From positions 3,224,001 through 3,288,000 of the forward strand of contig NC_089423.1 of assembly GCF_013426205.1 (NCBI RefSeq): a stretch of 64,000 bases of DNA, written 5' to 3'. This DNA is from Metarhizium brunneum (taxonomy: Eukaryota; Ascomycota; Sordariomycetes; Hypocreales; Clavicipitaceae). Position 1 is the stretch's first letter. Each line of letters begins with the position of its first letter. Positions 22,520 to 33,810 of this stretch are shown in pieces. The notes beneath the pieces are model-generated. The model had not been told where the DNA came from and made no database searches. It was given only the letters and a program-made list of their open reading frames with translations. Position numbers and translations under genes: made by a program.

Positions 22520-23443
22520 CGACGCACCGTACACTAGATAATCCTGGAACATCAAATGTAAAATTGGCGCAACCCAAGCCGCTCGCTGCGGCAGTTGTAC
22601 CAATCGCTTCGGTCAAGCAGGGGTACTGCCGACGTCGTCGCGGCCAACATCCAGGGTATCCTGGCTACCAGAGCTGGGGTGTTTCAGGCGTTTGCTCAAC
22701 GACATGCATCCATCCATCCATGACTAAACACCAATGTCATCAATGCCATAAATTTCCCGTAACGGAAACACATCATACATAGTCCCTACGTACGTAAATT
22801 TCCATGTCAATCTGGCCACAGCATATTTCCACAAAGTCGTAGCGGTGAGCATGTCCATGAGTCTATTAGCACTGCATTCCTGAACCCAGAACCCAGAATC
22901 AGTTTGCCCTCCTCTACTCCGTACATAAATGAAAACAAAAGAAAACTAATTCGCATCGCGGCGACGCTTTCGGACACCTTCTCCCTCCCCCCCCCCCCCC
23001 ATTAACCATACCATTGTCATGGCATCGTTGGTTGCCCAACGAGTACAACATGACAGAATCATGGGCATGAAAACCCGCAGTAGCCAAAGTAAGTGCCCTG
23101 CGGCAGGATCCTCCGGATGCCAGCCGTGAAGCCGTCGTAAGATCAACAAACGACACTCCATCTCGTGCTACTTTGCACCATCGCATTTCCTCGCCCCGGC
23201 CCCGATTGCCAGGTGAAGGCATAAAATCTGACAACGAAAATAACAGAGAATAAGGTTGCTTGTCGTAGAATTGCTCATTGGCATGTTACGTGGTCAACAT
23301 TCTCCAGATTTTGTGCTCGTGTCCGTATCCTGAAAGTCCGTTCAAAGATGATACCTGCCTCCTCCCTGATAGCATATGCACCCCCCCGACCCTGTGTCTG
23401 CCCCAACATCAGCTCCCGCGGCGCCTGGGCGTACCATCGCTCT
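22520..23443. other. Intergenic, downstream of CDK1
   Basis: About 0.9 kb with no supported gene. It contains a poly-C run (14 C, 22987-23000) and one tactccgta motif (22915-22923). It includes the 3' UTR of the minus-strand CDK1 gene. Confidence 0.5.
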
Positions 23444-24637
23444 CTAATTATAGTAGCCATTCATGCGCCCAACCTCTTCCTGCTGCTCGGCGAGGTATTC
23501 TTCGAAATAAGGGTGGTTGCAGGCTTGCTTGGCCGAGATGCGGCCCGCCGGGTCATATACCAGCATCATTTCGAGGAGCTCTAGGCCCTTTTGATCCAGG
23601 TTTTGGCAGAGGGGTTGCCTATAGTCTCTCTTCCACTTAGGGAATGATGATTTAAAGTCGGGGTATGAGGTGACGCCAGGCCAGACCTCCTCATCTGGAG
23701 TACCAAGGTTTCTAAATGACGCAATGAATTAGTCCCAATTCCGCATGAAAAATACCCATCATGTTTTGAGAGTATATTTCAGGAGTGGAATGGAGGAGGA
23801 GGAGGGGAACTTGCCGGAAAATCTTGAAAATCTCGTCAATTTCCGAGTCGCCGGGGAACAACGGTTTCCGGGTACACATTTCGGCAAAGATACATCCCAC
23901 TGACCACATATCGACACCAGTCGAGTATTGTCTTCCGCCGAGTAAAATCTCCGGAGCTCGATACCACAACGTCACCACTTCATGGGTATACGTTCGCAAG
24001 GGCACGCCAAAGGCACGGGCAAGGCCAAAATCAGCCAACTTCAGGTTGCCCTCCTTGTCAATCAGCAAGTTTTGGGGCTTCAAATCACGGTGAAGCACTC
24101 GACGTGAATGGCAGTACTTGATGCCCTCGCACAACTGCATCATAAACTTCCGGACAACAACTTCGCCAAGGCCGAGCTGCATAATGGTCGCTGAGGATCC
24201 CTCGGGCAGAGCTTTGCCTCGGCCACCATCGCTGACGGGTAGCGCCTCCATGTACCTCTTCAGATCTAGGTCCACGAACTCAAATACAAGGTAGAGCTTG
24301 TGGCCGTCGGAGTGGACAATGTTAAATAGGCGGACAATGTTGGGGTCTCTCAATTCCTTGAGAAGGGAGATTTCTCGGATGGCAGTGCTGGGGACACCTT
24401 CGTCTTCGGCTTCGAGGCGAATCTTTTTGAGGGCGACTATGCGGCCACTATTGGCAAGGTCACGCGCCTTGTAGACAACACCATAGGTACCTGGTTGAGT
24501 CAGTCCATCGTGCTTGACCATGGTGGGCAGCAGTAATTCATGCCACTCCTCGCTGGCTGCAGCAATTGTGCCACCGTCCCAGAGCAACTCATGAACTCAC
24601 CCTCGCCAACCTTTTCCAGCTTCTGATAGTTATCCAT
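23444..24637 (-). CDS. cdk1: Cyclin-dependent kinase 1 (Cdc2/NimX), 326 aa
   Basis: Master Ser/Thr kinase of the cell cycle. It acts with B-type cyclins at G2/M and in morphogenesis. Three exons: 24637-24601, 24490-23815 and 23711-23444. The N-terminus [13 protein letters not shown] joins GTYGVVYK across intron 1, giving the glycine loop with its inhibitory Thr-Tyr pair. The PSTAIRE helix is exact. [17 protein letters not shown] and the activation-loop THEV threonine are all present, as is the insert near [15 protein letters not shown] that filamentous fungi carry. Intron 1 (24491-24600) has GTGAGT and a CTGAC branch. Intron 2 (23712-23814) fits only a GC donor (GCAAGT), which yields [12 protein letters not shown] in frame. 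The C-terminus ends NGYYN at a TAG. Length is normal for the family. Confidence 0.96.
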
Positions 24638-25711
24638 ATTGAAAGCGGTTCGGGGTTTCTCCCTCACAACAACAACAACAAGTCAGTGCGGGTCGAGAGC
24701 TGGTCGCGCTGTCGGGTGTAATTTCACAGCCGAGCGTCTAGGCGGATCGTCGCTGCGCAGGAACAGACAAAAGCGACGTCGACCGGGCAGAGGGAGAATT
24801 GTCGGTGGCGGATGGATGGACAATGGAACAGCTTGCCACTGCCCTTGCTCTCTCCCTCGGAATGGGGAATGGAACGACGTGGGGGTGGTGAGGCAAAAGC
24901 AGAAGGAAGAAATTCACAGATGGTCTGGTGTCGTCACCCCAGCAAGCAAGCGAGGGGTCAACACACACGCAAGAGTCGCGATGGCGCGGGGTGGACGCGC
25001 CTTGGCAACTGGGGGAACCGAAAATAAATGAAACAAAAAAATTTAATAAAAAAAATTTACAAAGGGGCAAGAAGAGTGAGAGATAAATAGCTGTGGTTTA
25101 GTCACATACGGCGGGCGCAATAAAACCGTTTCTCAACCAAGAGACGAAAATACTCTTGTCAAGTCCAGAAAGTCGGTGCAACTGGACCTGACAACTCGAC
25201 AGGCAAGCTTGTTGCTCGTCTCGAGTCTGTGTTTTTGGGCAACCCTGTTTGTTGTGTTTACTTGGACTCGGCTGGCAACACACCACTCACGGCTCCTGAA
25301 CCGTGGGAATGGTACTCGATTAGGTTTAGTTGGAAAGTTTAGCTGAGTTGTCCCTGCAACTCGCGTCTTCAGTCGGGCACAAGTTGCCATACTGCTTATC
25401 GATAAGGGACAGCCACCACTAGAACCCCTCAACGTTGCAATGCGCGCTTCCAATAATAGTACTCGCACCTGAAGTTGTAGTGTCGCTCATCATCTTCACC
25501 GACACCTCTGGCTTCTATATTTGGCTTAATATACATGTCCTTGACAAAAATTTTCCCCCAGGACTGGATTCTCATTTGACAGCAGATACAGTCAGCACGG
25601 TACGCATCCCGGCAGATGACGGGCTTGGTAAAGCAATTACTATGTACAACCAATGTTTGCCCAACCCTCGATTCTCATCACCAACACTCGGTGCAGCTCA
25701 CTCTCCATGGA
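24638..25711. other. CDK1 upstream region
   Basis: About 1.07 kb between the CDK1 start and the stop of the next minus-strand gene. It has CAA repeats in the leader (about 24665-24682) and a poly-A/T patch (about 25020-25065). No gene is supported. Confidence 0.5.
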
Positions 25712-27299
25712 TCATGACTCTGCAAGCTTCTTCGCCCCAGCACTTCCTTCTGCCCGCCTCAAATCCAAAATTTTACCCAAGTTCAGATGGCCCTTTGCTC
25801 CCCATCCGGATGGTCCAGCTTCCACATCTGGCCGCACAGAAACATACCAGCTCCAAGCCCTTCGATCGAGCTCGTCTTTCCGCAAAACGCCGGCCCAGCT
25901 CTTGTACAATAGCCTCAGCGCCCCAAGTAATCTCCCCAGGTTCTCTTGCTTCTCATCACTCACCGCCGTTAGCGTCTTCTTGGTCTCGCTCCCACCTCCG
26001 TCAACCGCAGCCGTCCCAAAACTCCGCAGGAGGTAGTTCCTCGCGCCTTCGGGGCGGTGAATGGGCATCCCCACCGTCGTAAGAGACGGCGTCTTGTTTT
26101 CAGGGTCCAGACCCCAGAGTGCTTCCCCAGCCAGCGTAGACTTTCGTCCGCGGGAAGACAGCGCGTCGTTGATGCATTCTCTCATAAGGCGCCATCTATC
26201 TGGACCTAGCATAATGCCGCCGTACCACCTCGTCAGCACAACGAGCGTGTTCGTGACATGCGCTTCGCGCATAGTTTGTAGCATAAACTTCCCACAGCCA
26301 GATTCTCCGTCGTCAAATGAAGCTTCTTGAACCAGTGGCGAGTTGCCATAGCTCGTTCGCAAGGCCCATGCGTTGTGGGTGGCTGTTTCCAGTTCCGGTT
26401 TATCCGTCATGAGACCATTCATCAAACTCGTCCGAAGAGAAGGCGAAGATAGGCTTGCGGCATGCGCTACAAATGTAGACGCTCGAGATGTCAGTTTCTG
26501 GCTCGCGACCCAAGCCTTTTTCTCGCCCGGCGACGATGACTCTGGCTTGCTATGCCCCTCTGTCGAACCTGTAGCCTTATCTTCTAGTTGATCCGATTTC
26601 CATGAATACCCGCTCCTTTTCAGAACTGGAATCTCGCGCCCCAAAACCCTGACTTTTGGCTGCCCCTCGGGAACCTGCTCCTCACCTCCAGGAGGCGCCT
26701 TCTCTATGCCAATGCTAATCGCCTTGGATCTCGAATTTGCACTAACGACCGCCTGGCCCAGGCTCAATCTGCTGCTCGGAGGCTGTTCCGGCATGGTAAA
26801 GCGAAGTAATTCCACCGCAAACGCAAGCACAAGCGGCGCTCTGTTTGTCACCAACGTCGTCTTTCGAATTGTCTCTTCGTCCTCAACTAGTGGCAAACTG
26901 AGCGAGCTTTCCAGCTCTTCCGCGCTCATCGAACTGTAGTCCAAGTCTCGTTTATGAGGCTCCAGTCTAGGTTTCTTGGAGGTGGGAGAGGTCGATTCTT
27001 CAGCAGCACGCTTGGTCGCCTTTTTCCCGTGCGTTTTGCACGCTGTGTGGAACGACTTGGCCAGTTTGGCGTCTGAGATGGCGGCTTCTACTGCAGAGAG
27101 AGGCGCTTCTGCAATTTGCTCAATGCTAATTTTTTTTTCTTCAATTGGTATCTTGCTTCTCAGAATGTGTCTGTGTTCAGATGTACCTTCTTAGGTTCTT
27201 GGCCTGGAGCGCCTTGATGTGACCCATTGCTGCCATCATGGGAACTTTGCGTGAAGTGAACAGGCGCAGCAGCTCCTGCAAGTCGCCGTGCCCCGACAT
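25712..27299 (-). CDS. IMPACT (UPF0029) family protein with N-terminal extension, 508 aa
   Basis: Two exons: 27299-27187 and 27125-25712, with a 61-nt intron (GTACAT...TTAG) joining KALQAKNLR to SIEQIAEAPLS in frame. The N-terminal part (about 1-80) is helical, then comes a Lys/Ser/Pro-rich linker with a KKPRLEPHKR basic patch that could be a nuclear signal. The IMPACT fold is in the middle (about 245-355): RASTFVAHAA, the DDGESGCGKFML signature, and NTLVVLTRWYGGIMLGPDRW. The last 100 residues are family-specific. IMPACT proteins such as yeast Yih1 bind Gcn1 and restrain Gcn2 signalling. This protein lacks an obvious RWD domain, so it may belong to a different IMPACT subgroup and the Gcn1 link is only inferred. 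It is divergent from the Oms1-like gene, 374 bp away. Confidence 0.8.
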
Positions 27300-27673
27300 G
27301 CTCAGAAATCTATCAAGTCGGCAATATCGTGACTGGGAATCTTTCTTTCCTCCCTTTTCTCGTTTCCTAGTCTTGGAATGTGTCCAGGGCGAGTTCTTTG
27401 TCAAGATCTGAATGTTGAAACAAGAAGCAACCTTGATGCGCGCTGCGTGCCTCGTTTCCCTGCCGTGAAGTGAAGCTTGGACCCTCTTCAGCCTCGAGAG
27501 GTTCTGCCCCACATCGGCTCCGAAGCGTCGGGCCGTTCACACATCCGGATCAGCCCTGACGTCTTTTTTAAAACATGCAAAACGGCTACGCTTGCCTTGT
27601 CACTATCCGGAATTGGAAGCTGACGCCAGATTCTGCGACCGGTCACCCATAGAAAACGAGCCATGCAGTACCA
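27300..27673. promoter_or_regulatory. Divergent promoter region, IMPACT gene / Oms1-like gene
   Basis: A 374-bp gap between two divergent start codons, so both promoters and leaders must fit here. No specific sites are identified. The minus-strand frame continues open for some distance upstream of the chosen IMPACT start, so that start is not absolutely fixed. Confidence 0.5.
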
Positions 27674-28886
27674 ATGATGGTCACCACGCGTGGCTTCGCT
27701 AGAGCCACTCGCCTCCCCAGGCGTTTTGCCAGCACAGCTTCCAAAGCTGCTCGCAAACAGCCACCTGCTCCTGCTCCTTCTCCTCCTCCTCCTCCTCCTC
27801 CTCGCCTCTCCAAGTCCTATAAACCGTAAGTTGTCCCCCAACTCTACAGGAAACTGTCCGAGTCTCACACCTCAACTTCGTCGCAGCAGCCCTCGCAGCG
27901 CCCCATCTCAACCCCGACGTGCGCCGAATCCCTCACGGCCCGGCGATACCCTCCAGTCCCTCTGGCGCCGCTCGTGGCTCCCACTCTCCGGAGCCGCCCT
28001 CCTCTCCGGCTTCCTGGGCTTCTACATCATCGGCACCGCAGCCGCCTCCCTAAAAACCCGCCCCTGCCAAGCGTCCTGCGAGCACGCCGCGCCGACCGGC
28101 CGCCCGCCCGCCCTGACAGGCGACAATGCCGAGCAATTCGACAAGGAGCTGGACCTGCCCGAGCGGTGGATGGGCATCACCAAGCTGCGCAAGAAGCTGG
28201 CCGGCCACGCAAAAGGCCACGTGCTGGAACTGGCCGTGGGCACCGGCCGAAACCTCCAACACTACAACTGGGATGCGCTGGGCGGGACGCACCCAGCGCC
28301 GGGGAAGCAGACCGCCGCCGGGGGGATATCCTCGTTCACGGGGCTAGATATATCCGCCGACATGCTCGACGTCGCGCGCAAGCGACTCGTCGCGGCGGTC
28401 CCGCCAGTGGCCGATTCTGAGCCCAGCGCAGGGAGATCGGCGCTGGCGGACCACATGGGCGGGCGGCTGTCCTTGCTGGACGATCGGCTGCGACTGATTT
28501 GCTCGGATGCGCATCGTCCTCTTCCGCGAGCGGCGGGTGCAGGTGCGACGTACGATACGATTATACAAACGTTTGGGCTTTGCTCCGTGTCGGATCCCGT
28601 CGCGGTTTTGTGCAATTTGGCATCCGCTGTCAAGCCGGACACCGGTCGCATCATTCTTCTCGAACACGGCAAGGGATGGTATGGGCTCGTCAATGGTCTT
28701 TTGGATAAGAATGCAGAAAAGCATTTTGAGAAATACGGCTGTTGGTGGAACCGCGACATTGAAGCGCTTGTCGACGAAGCCGTGCAAAAGACACCAGGAC
28801 TGGAAATAGTCAAGCTGGATCGACCAAACATCATGCAAATGGGTACTTTGGTCTGGGTAGAGCTACGCATGAGGGGCAAGAGGTAG
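27674..28886 (+). CDS. oms1: Mitochondrial Oms1-like methyltransferase, 383 aa
   Basis: Exons 27674-27825 and 27887-28886; the 61-nt intron has GTAAGT and a CGCAG acceptor (a second CAG three bases on is equally in frame). Exon 1 encodes a basic, acidic-free leader (MMVTTRGFARATRLPRRFASTASKAARK in outline) typical of mitochondrial import, then a Pro run encoded by CTCCTC repeats. One hydrophobic segment (GAALLSGFLGFYIIGTAAASL in outline) would anchor the protein in the inner membrane. The SAM-binding fold follows: motif I VLELAVGTGRNLQHY, FTGLDISADMLDVARKRL, and a later TGRIILLEHGKG strand. Yeast Oms1 is an inner-membrane methyltransferase-like protein, found as a suppressor of respiratory assembly defects. 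The target of this one is unknown. An intronless reading from 27690 would give a poly-Leu leader and is less likely. Confidence 0.82.
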
Positions 28887-29338
28887 GTCCGTGTGTGAAT
28901 AAATAAATGTACGATCAAGTCGAGATCCTCTTGTACAGTAGACAATTAGACGGACAATGATTTCAGAAGCAGTGAGTGGCATATCATTTTGCGATCCTGT
29001 ATGTGTCTGCTTTGCGCTCCAAGGCCAGTCTCCCCTTTTTGTATTCTAGAGAATCAACTGTTTGTTTCTCTTCATCTCCTCGTACATTAAATCATTCCAA
29101 AATCACACTCAAGACAATCTATATATACATGTACCTCTACCACCAACTCCTGAAGAGGCCAACAACAGACGAGAATAAATATCAAAACGTGGCGTCAAAA
29201 GACCCAACCCTTTCGGCTATGCTCATTTTATTGCCGCCTACTCCAATAACTCCATGCGCCTTGTGCAAAATATATGTAACCAATAAGTTAAAATTGTGGA
29301 TATGGGTGGGAAAGTATTAATACGAGAATATAGTGTCA
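28887..29338. other. Convergent 3' intergenic region
   Basis: About 450 bp between converging genes. It is AT-rich and has no coding signal. Presumably it carries both 3' UTRs. Confidence 0.5.
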
Positions 29339-30621
29339 TCAGCAAGTGTCCAACAGGCAGTCAAGCTCGTCGATCTCGATGCTTTCTGCGGTTCTATCCC
29401 ATTCAAAGAGCAAGTTGAGCTTCAGCCAGCTGTCAGCATCGTCGTCTTTGCGCATTGTCGACAAGGGACTCGGCTTGATAGCCGGACTGGTCAAAAAGGC
29501 AGCGGTCGGAGGAGCACGGTCGCCGAACCACATATCGTCGCGATAGCCGTACTCAATAGTAGGGTTACGCTCGGCAGTCTCAGAACTAGTAGGAGTGTTG
29601 TCGTGGGTAAATTTACGTTTTTGAAGAACGTCTGCAGTTTGTGTGAACTCGCGTTCATCAGTTTCCAAAGGCGGAGAGTCCCGGCGCAAGTCTCTCCCAT
29701 GTCTCAAGTGATTATTGTGAGTTTTGAAAGAACCCATGGGCGTAATTGCCATGCCCACGTCGTCCTCCATATCACCAAACTCCGGCGACGAGAGGTCTAC
29801 CTCAGGGGAAGGACTCAACTCTCTTCGGCGACCATCAACATCGTCAGACCCAGAATCATCGGTCAAAGATACGGAGGGAGAGACGATAGCAGGGAGATTG
29901 ATTGGTTGAGTGATGCTGGAATCCGGAAGAGGCTGTCGCGGGCAAGTAGTGAGAAAAAAGTACGTGCGGCGGGGGTGAACAGTCTCGAGTTCTTTAGCCA
30001 GGGGGCAGGGAACAAGAGCAGTCCAGCACGGCCGTTTCATGTATGAGGATAAGCGGGAGGAGATGATGGCGCACGGATTGGCAGATCTAGGCGAACAAAG
30101 GGGTCAGCGATTTGATCCAACGAAAACAAGGTTTGTAGTAGACGGGTAATAACTCACTGTTGGACAGAAGACAATGTCTGGGTGAGAACAGTCGCCAATT
30201 CTTTGATGAGGTGCGGTCTGTTAGCTGTCGACTGCAGCTGAACAATTGAGGCCTCAACAATGTCATCATTAATACCCTCCAGATCAACCTTGCGTATCGC
30301 GTCCAAGTCGGACATCTCGACGCTGGTGGCGGGGGTGGGCGAAGGAGGAGGCGTTTGCTCGACGATGCCTTCAGCGGGCGCAGAGGCGGCTCCGTGTGAT
30401 CGCTTGAGGCGCTTGCTTGGATGTGAGTCCATAGCATCGACTGAAGGGTCTGAAAGATGCGCCGACGTAGCTGGAGAAGATGACGATGACGATGACGACG
30501 GAGAGGGAGGTCTTCTCGCGGCCTTTGTTGAGGCAGCGGCAGCGCGAGCAGCGTGCGTCACGGGAATGTGTATACCCAGGCTGGGCAGGGACAATGATTT
30601 GCGACGCGTGTTGTATGGCAT
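29339..30621 (-). CDS. Conserved fungal protein of unknown function, two exons, 403 aa
   Basis: Exon 1 is 30621-30158 and exon 2 is 30086-29339. The 71-nt intron has GTGAGT, a CGCTGACC branch and CCTAG, and joins TLSSVQQ to SANPCAIISSRL in frame. The N-terminus is Ser/Pro/Ala-rich with a KRLKR basic cluster, which could be a nuclear signal. The best-ordered core (about 115-220) has helical sequence, then AIISSRLSSYMKRP, CPLAKELETVHPRRTYFFL and TTCPRQPLP, which I associate with uncharacterised Pezizomycotina proteins. The second half is acidic and disordered (SPSPEVDLSSPEFGDMEDD in outline). There are no catalytic motifs. Long open frames on the opposite strand (29333-30046) are shadows. Confidence 0.7.
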
Positions 30622-33600
30622 CCTTGCTGTGTTTGCGCGGCGGAAGGATAATACAAAAAAAAGGGAAAAGAAAAGTCAAGGGATAAGGGGAAGGGGAGGG
30701 TTGATGCTAATGAGCCAAGTTGCGAGGCGAAGCTGAAAGGCGAGTCGACTCTCTATTAGAAGATACTTGGCGTAAAAGGGGGATACAACAAGGCTGTAGC
30801 GGAACAGTGTGAACTTCCCACGATGCAAAACACAGCAGGACGGGTTGCCCGGTTGCAGGATGAGGGAAAAATAATAAAGAAGGAGGGCGGATTTCGATAG
30901 TACACGAAGGGAGGGGATTCGAACAGCCAGCCGGCCAGGATGGGGATGGGGGACAGGTGAGGATTGGGACCTGGAGACATTTGGGACGGGAGGCGAAGAC
31001 AGCCTCAGGCGATTTCCAGCGTTGGCTGGGAAAAGGCAGGCAAGCACGAGAGCTTGAACTTTTTTTTTTTCTTTCCCCTAACATCCTATTGGCCGGCAGC
31101 TGGATGCAAGCTTGCCGAAGTGGGACCGCTAAACGTCAGTGGGGCTGCAGCCATCGATGCGTCAAGTCAACGCTAGGTCGGCACAAAAAATGGGGCGAGG
31201 CGGACCAATGGCCTTTCACGGTGAGCTGGAAAAGCCGCCAGTGCGGCCAGTTTGGGTTGGACAGGGAGGCGCATTCCAGGCGGGACGAGGAACCCTGCCC
31301 GCTTGCCTGCCTGTTATGTTTCCATGACTGCGCAAGAAGCGTTTGGGTTGAGTTTTGGCGGGTGGAGAGGGTAGGAGCGAGCCATTGTCTGTCTTGTGTC
31401 CCTGTCACTGCATAATCTGATAGCCTGGTCCCTGGAGGGCGGTCAATCCAAACAAAAGAGAAAAGCCGTGCGTTACCGCCATTGCGAGTCAAAATGATGG
31501 TCATTTTGTCCTTTGTTTTTCTTCAGCCGCCACTTACACAACTTATGTACGTTATTCTCCATATAACTTACGTACGGAGGTTGCACGGGCAGTCACCGAC
31601 AACATTGACGTCCTCGCTCTCCTGATTGAGCTTCCGAGTCCCTCCAACAGAAGGGGGCTTCGACGCCAGGGGGATAAGACAAGGACAAAACATGACAATG
31701 ACAGTTCAGGGTGAGCTTGGCATTTTGGCTGATGAAGCTCGACAGTCTGTTCACGACTATCTTGGTACGTGGTGCACATACGAGGTACAGTAGTGTCGAT
31801 GGAGCGGCATTGGCCTTGAAGATGACCAGCAGGCTGCTTCAGTAACCCCTTCGCATCGCGTGACCGCCTCTGCGATTACTACAATCAGAACGAACTCGAG
31901 GGCTCGTCTAATGCCAATTTCTTTTCTCGTCAGGACGTCGCCGATCAACGAGAGTCAAATTCTGGCATCGGTCGACCGTGTCATCGATTATATAACGAGC
32001 TGCTGTTATTTTGGTTGCAAAAGAAAAGAAACAAACCCCTCAGCATGGCACTGCATTTGAAAATAAAAGTTGTAACTGATGAACCATGTTTCGCTGCATG
32101 TCGCTCACCGCCCAAGAGGACCAACTGCCTGTGGTAGTACGGCACCATCTGGAAGTGATGTGCGGTTCGGGGGCAAGGCAGGGGAATGGCGCGCGTTTCA
32201 AGAGCCTCGTCTTGTTTGGCGTCATGTCGCTAGCACGACTGTGGCTGGGTGGCTCGATGCGATGAATCTGATTGCTCGCTGGTGTCCTGCTCGAGTCCCG
32301 GATAACGCCCCGGTGTCCTCCCAAGCGATAATAAGAGTTACATTGTGCAGTAGTACTACCGCCTGGTACTGGTTTACCCCGTACGGAGTACGGAGTACCT
32401 CTCTCACAATTGTTTGCCTCGCTGCAGCCTGCCATTGTCCCAGACCAGCTGAGTTGGGATGCGACCTGACGAAGCTGGCCCAAGCCGAGTACGACTTTCC
32501 TTTTGGTCTCGATTCTTCATCAATTGATACTTTTGCGCCCGTTCGCGTTCGAGCGATTCCTCACGCCAATCGTGCGCCAACGACGTAATGTTAATTTATT
32601 CTTCTTATTTGGTCTGGTCTGGTCTTGGCCTGGAGTTGGCATGAGTCGTGACCTCACCAAGATACGCGGGCCCCTCTTTTCACTTAATCATTCCCACACA
32701 TTAAACACCTACCCTGGAAGGACGGATGTGCTTGGTCGCTTTATGCAGCATTCGAAGAGTTTCAATCGACCAGGAGTAATATAGGCCACCCACCATATGT
32801 ATATATGTAGGTGATCAGAGGTGTCTTGCATACGGAGAACACGGTAGTAGTTTCGATCTGTGATTGCTTGCATGCTTCTGCAGAAACAGGTCGAGACGTG
32901 GATGCTCGGAGTGCATCTTTTTCAAGTTCCAGGGTCCCGGCCATGCATTTGGAGTCGGCTCACCTCTTTCATCAAATAGATGGGGCGACCAGAAAGTACC
33001 TCATTTGTTCACCAGTTCAAACGGCCCCGACTTGGAGGCTTTCGCACGTCTTTAGATGCGGAACGGCTCGTGGAGATTTGCTTACATAAGAAGATTGTAT
33101 GGCAGAGGAGTCTCCACGAGTCATTCCGCGTCTCAAGAGATTCAAGCTGGAAAAATACCCACATCTTCAGGGTCTCGGCGGAACGGGGCCAGCGACCCAT
33201 CAAATAAATGCCTATACGGGGTCTTCCGGCAAATCTCGTGGGTGTGGAACTTTGTTCAGAGAGCTCATTTCCGCATGTCAATTCCTTATCGACTTATCGA
33301 TACGTATTCGCAGGCAATCGCGGAGCTTTCTTACCGGTGTCCATCACCAAAGCAACTCCATCACACCGAGGACACGCCTTGCGGTTGACTTGCGCCCTTG
33401 TGCTGGGTCTCCAAGGACCATGTTGAAGAATTGACCAATAAGCATGTCCATCGTCGCGAGTAGAGGGGGGCCCAAGGCTGGAACTGGGCCGCCTTGTAAG
33501 ATGTGGTTTTGCTGGCTAACTTCGGCTAATTGGAATCTGCACAGTTGCCAGCTTGGAGAAGCTGCTGAAATGGCTTCAGTTAAGACGCCATCGGCCGAGA

Positions 33601-33810
33601 CTGACCGAAATCGTGACGTAGGTTGACTCAACCTTCACATTGCCCACCACGACATCTCTTGAGCCGAAATCAGGATTTAGATCCCATCTCTTTACTTGGT
33701 TAAATACTTGAATTCACCGCCACCTCGCACATCATCACATCTCACTCAACATCACACCACCACCACAACACCGACTTACATAAACCAACAAAGGCCCAAC
33801 AACCCCCAAA
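30622..33810. other. Large divergent intergenic region
   Basis: About 3.2 kb between two divergent starts. No gene is supported: frames of up to 169 codons (32079-32588 +) overlap frames on the other strand and show no domain. It contains a doubled tacggagtacggagta motif (32382-32397). The last 100 bp before 33811 are CA-rich (accaccacaacaccgac), a typical fungal 5' leader for the PhzF gene. Confidence 0.5.

Noticed and set aside
27690..27880. Intronless start of the methyltransferase at 27690 with a poly-Leu signal peptide
   Set aside because: The alternative exon from 27674 with a GTAAGT donor gives a basic mitochondrial-type leader and joins in phase. The poly-Leu run comes from reading the CTCCTC repeat in another frame.
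29333..30046. 237-codon plus-strand frame antisense to the unknown-function gene
   Set aside because: The minus-strand gene explains the region with good splice signals and ordered sequence. The plus-strand product looks random.
30905..30925. Possible tRNA T-arm (ggggattcgaac) on the minus strand
   Set aside because: The loop word matches but the flanking bases do not pair as a T-stem, and no acceptor or anticodon arm could be drawn around it.
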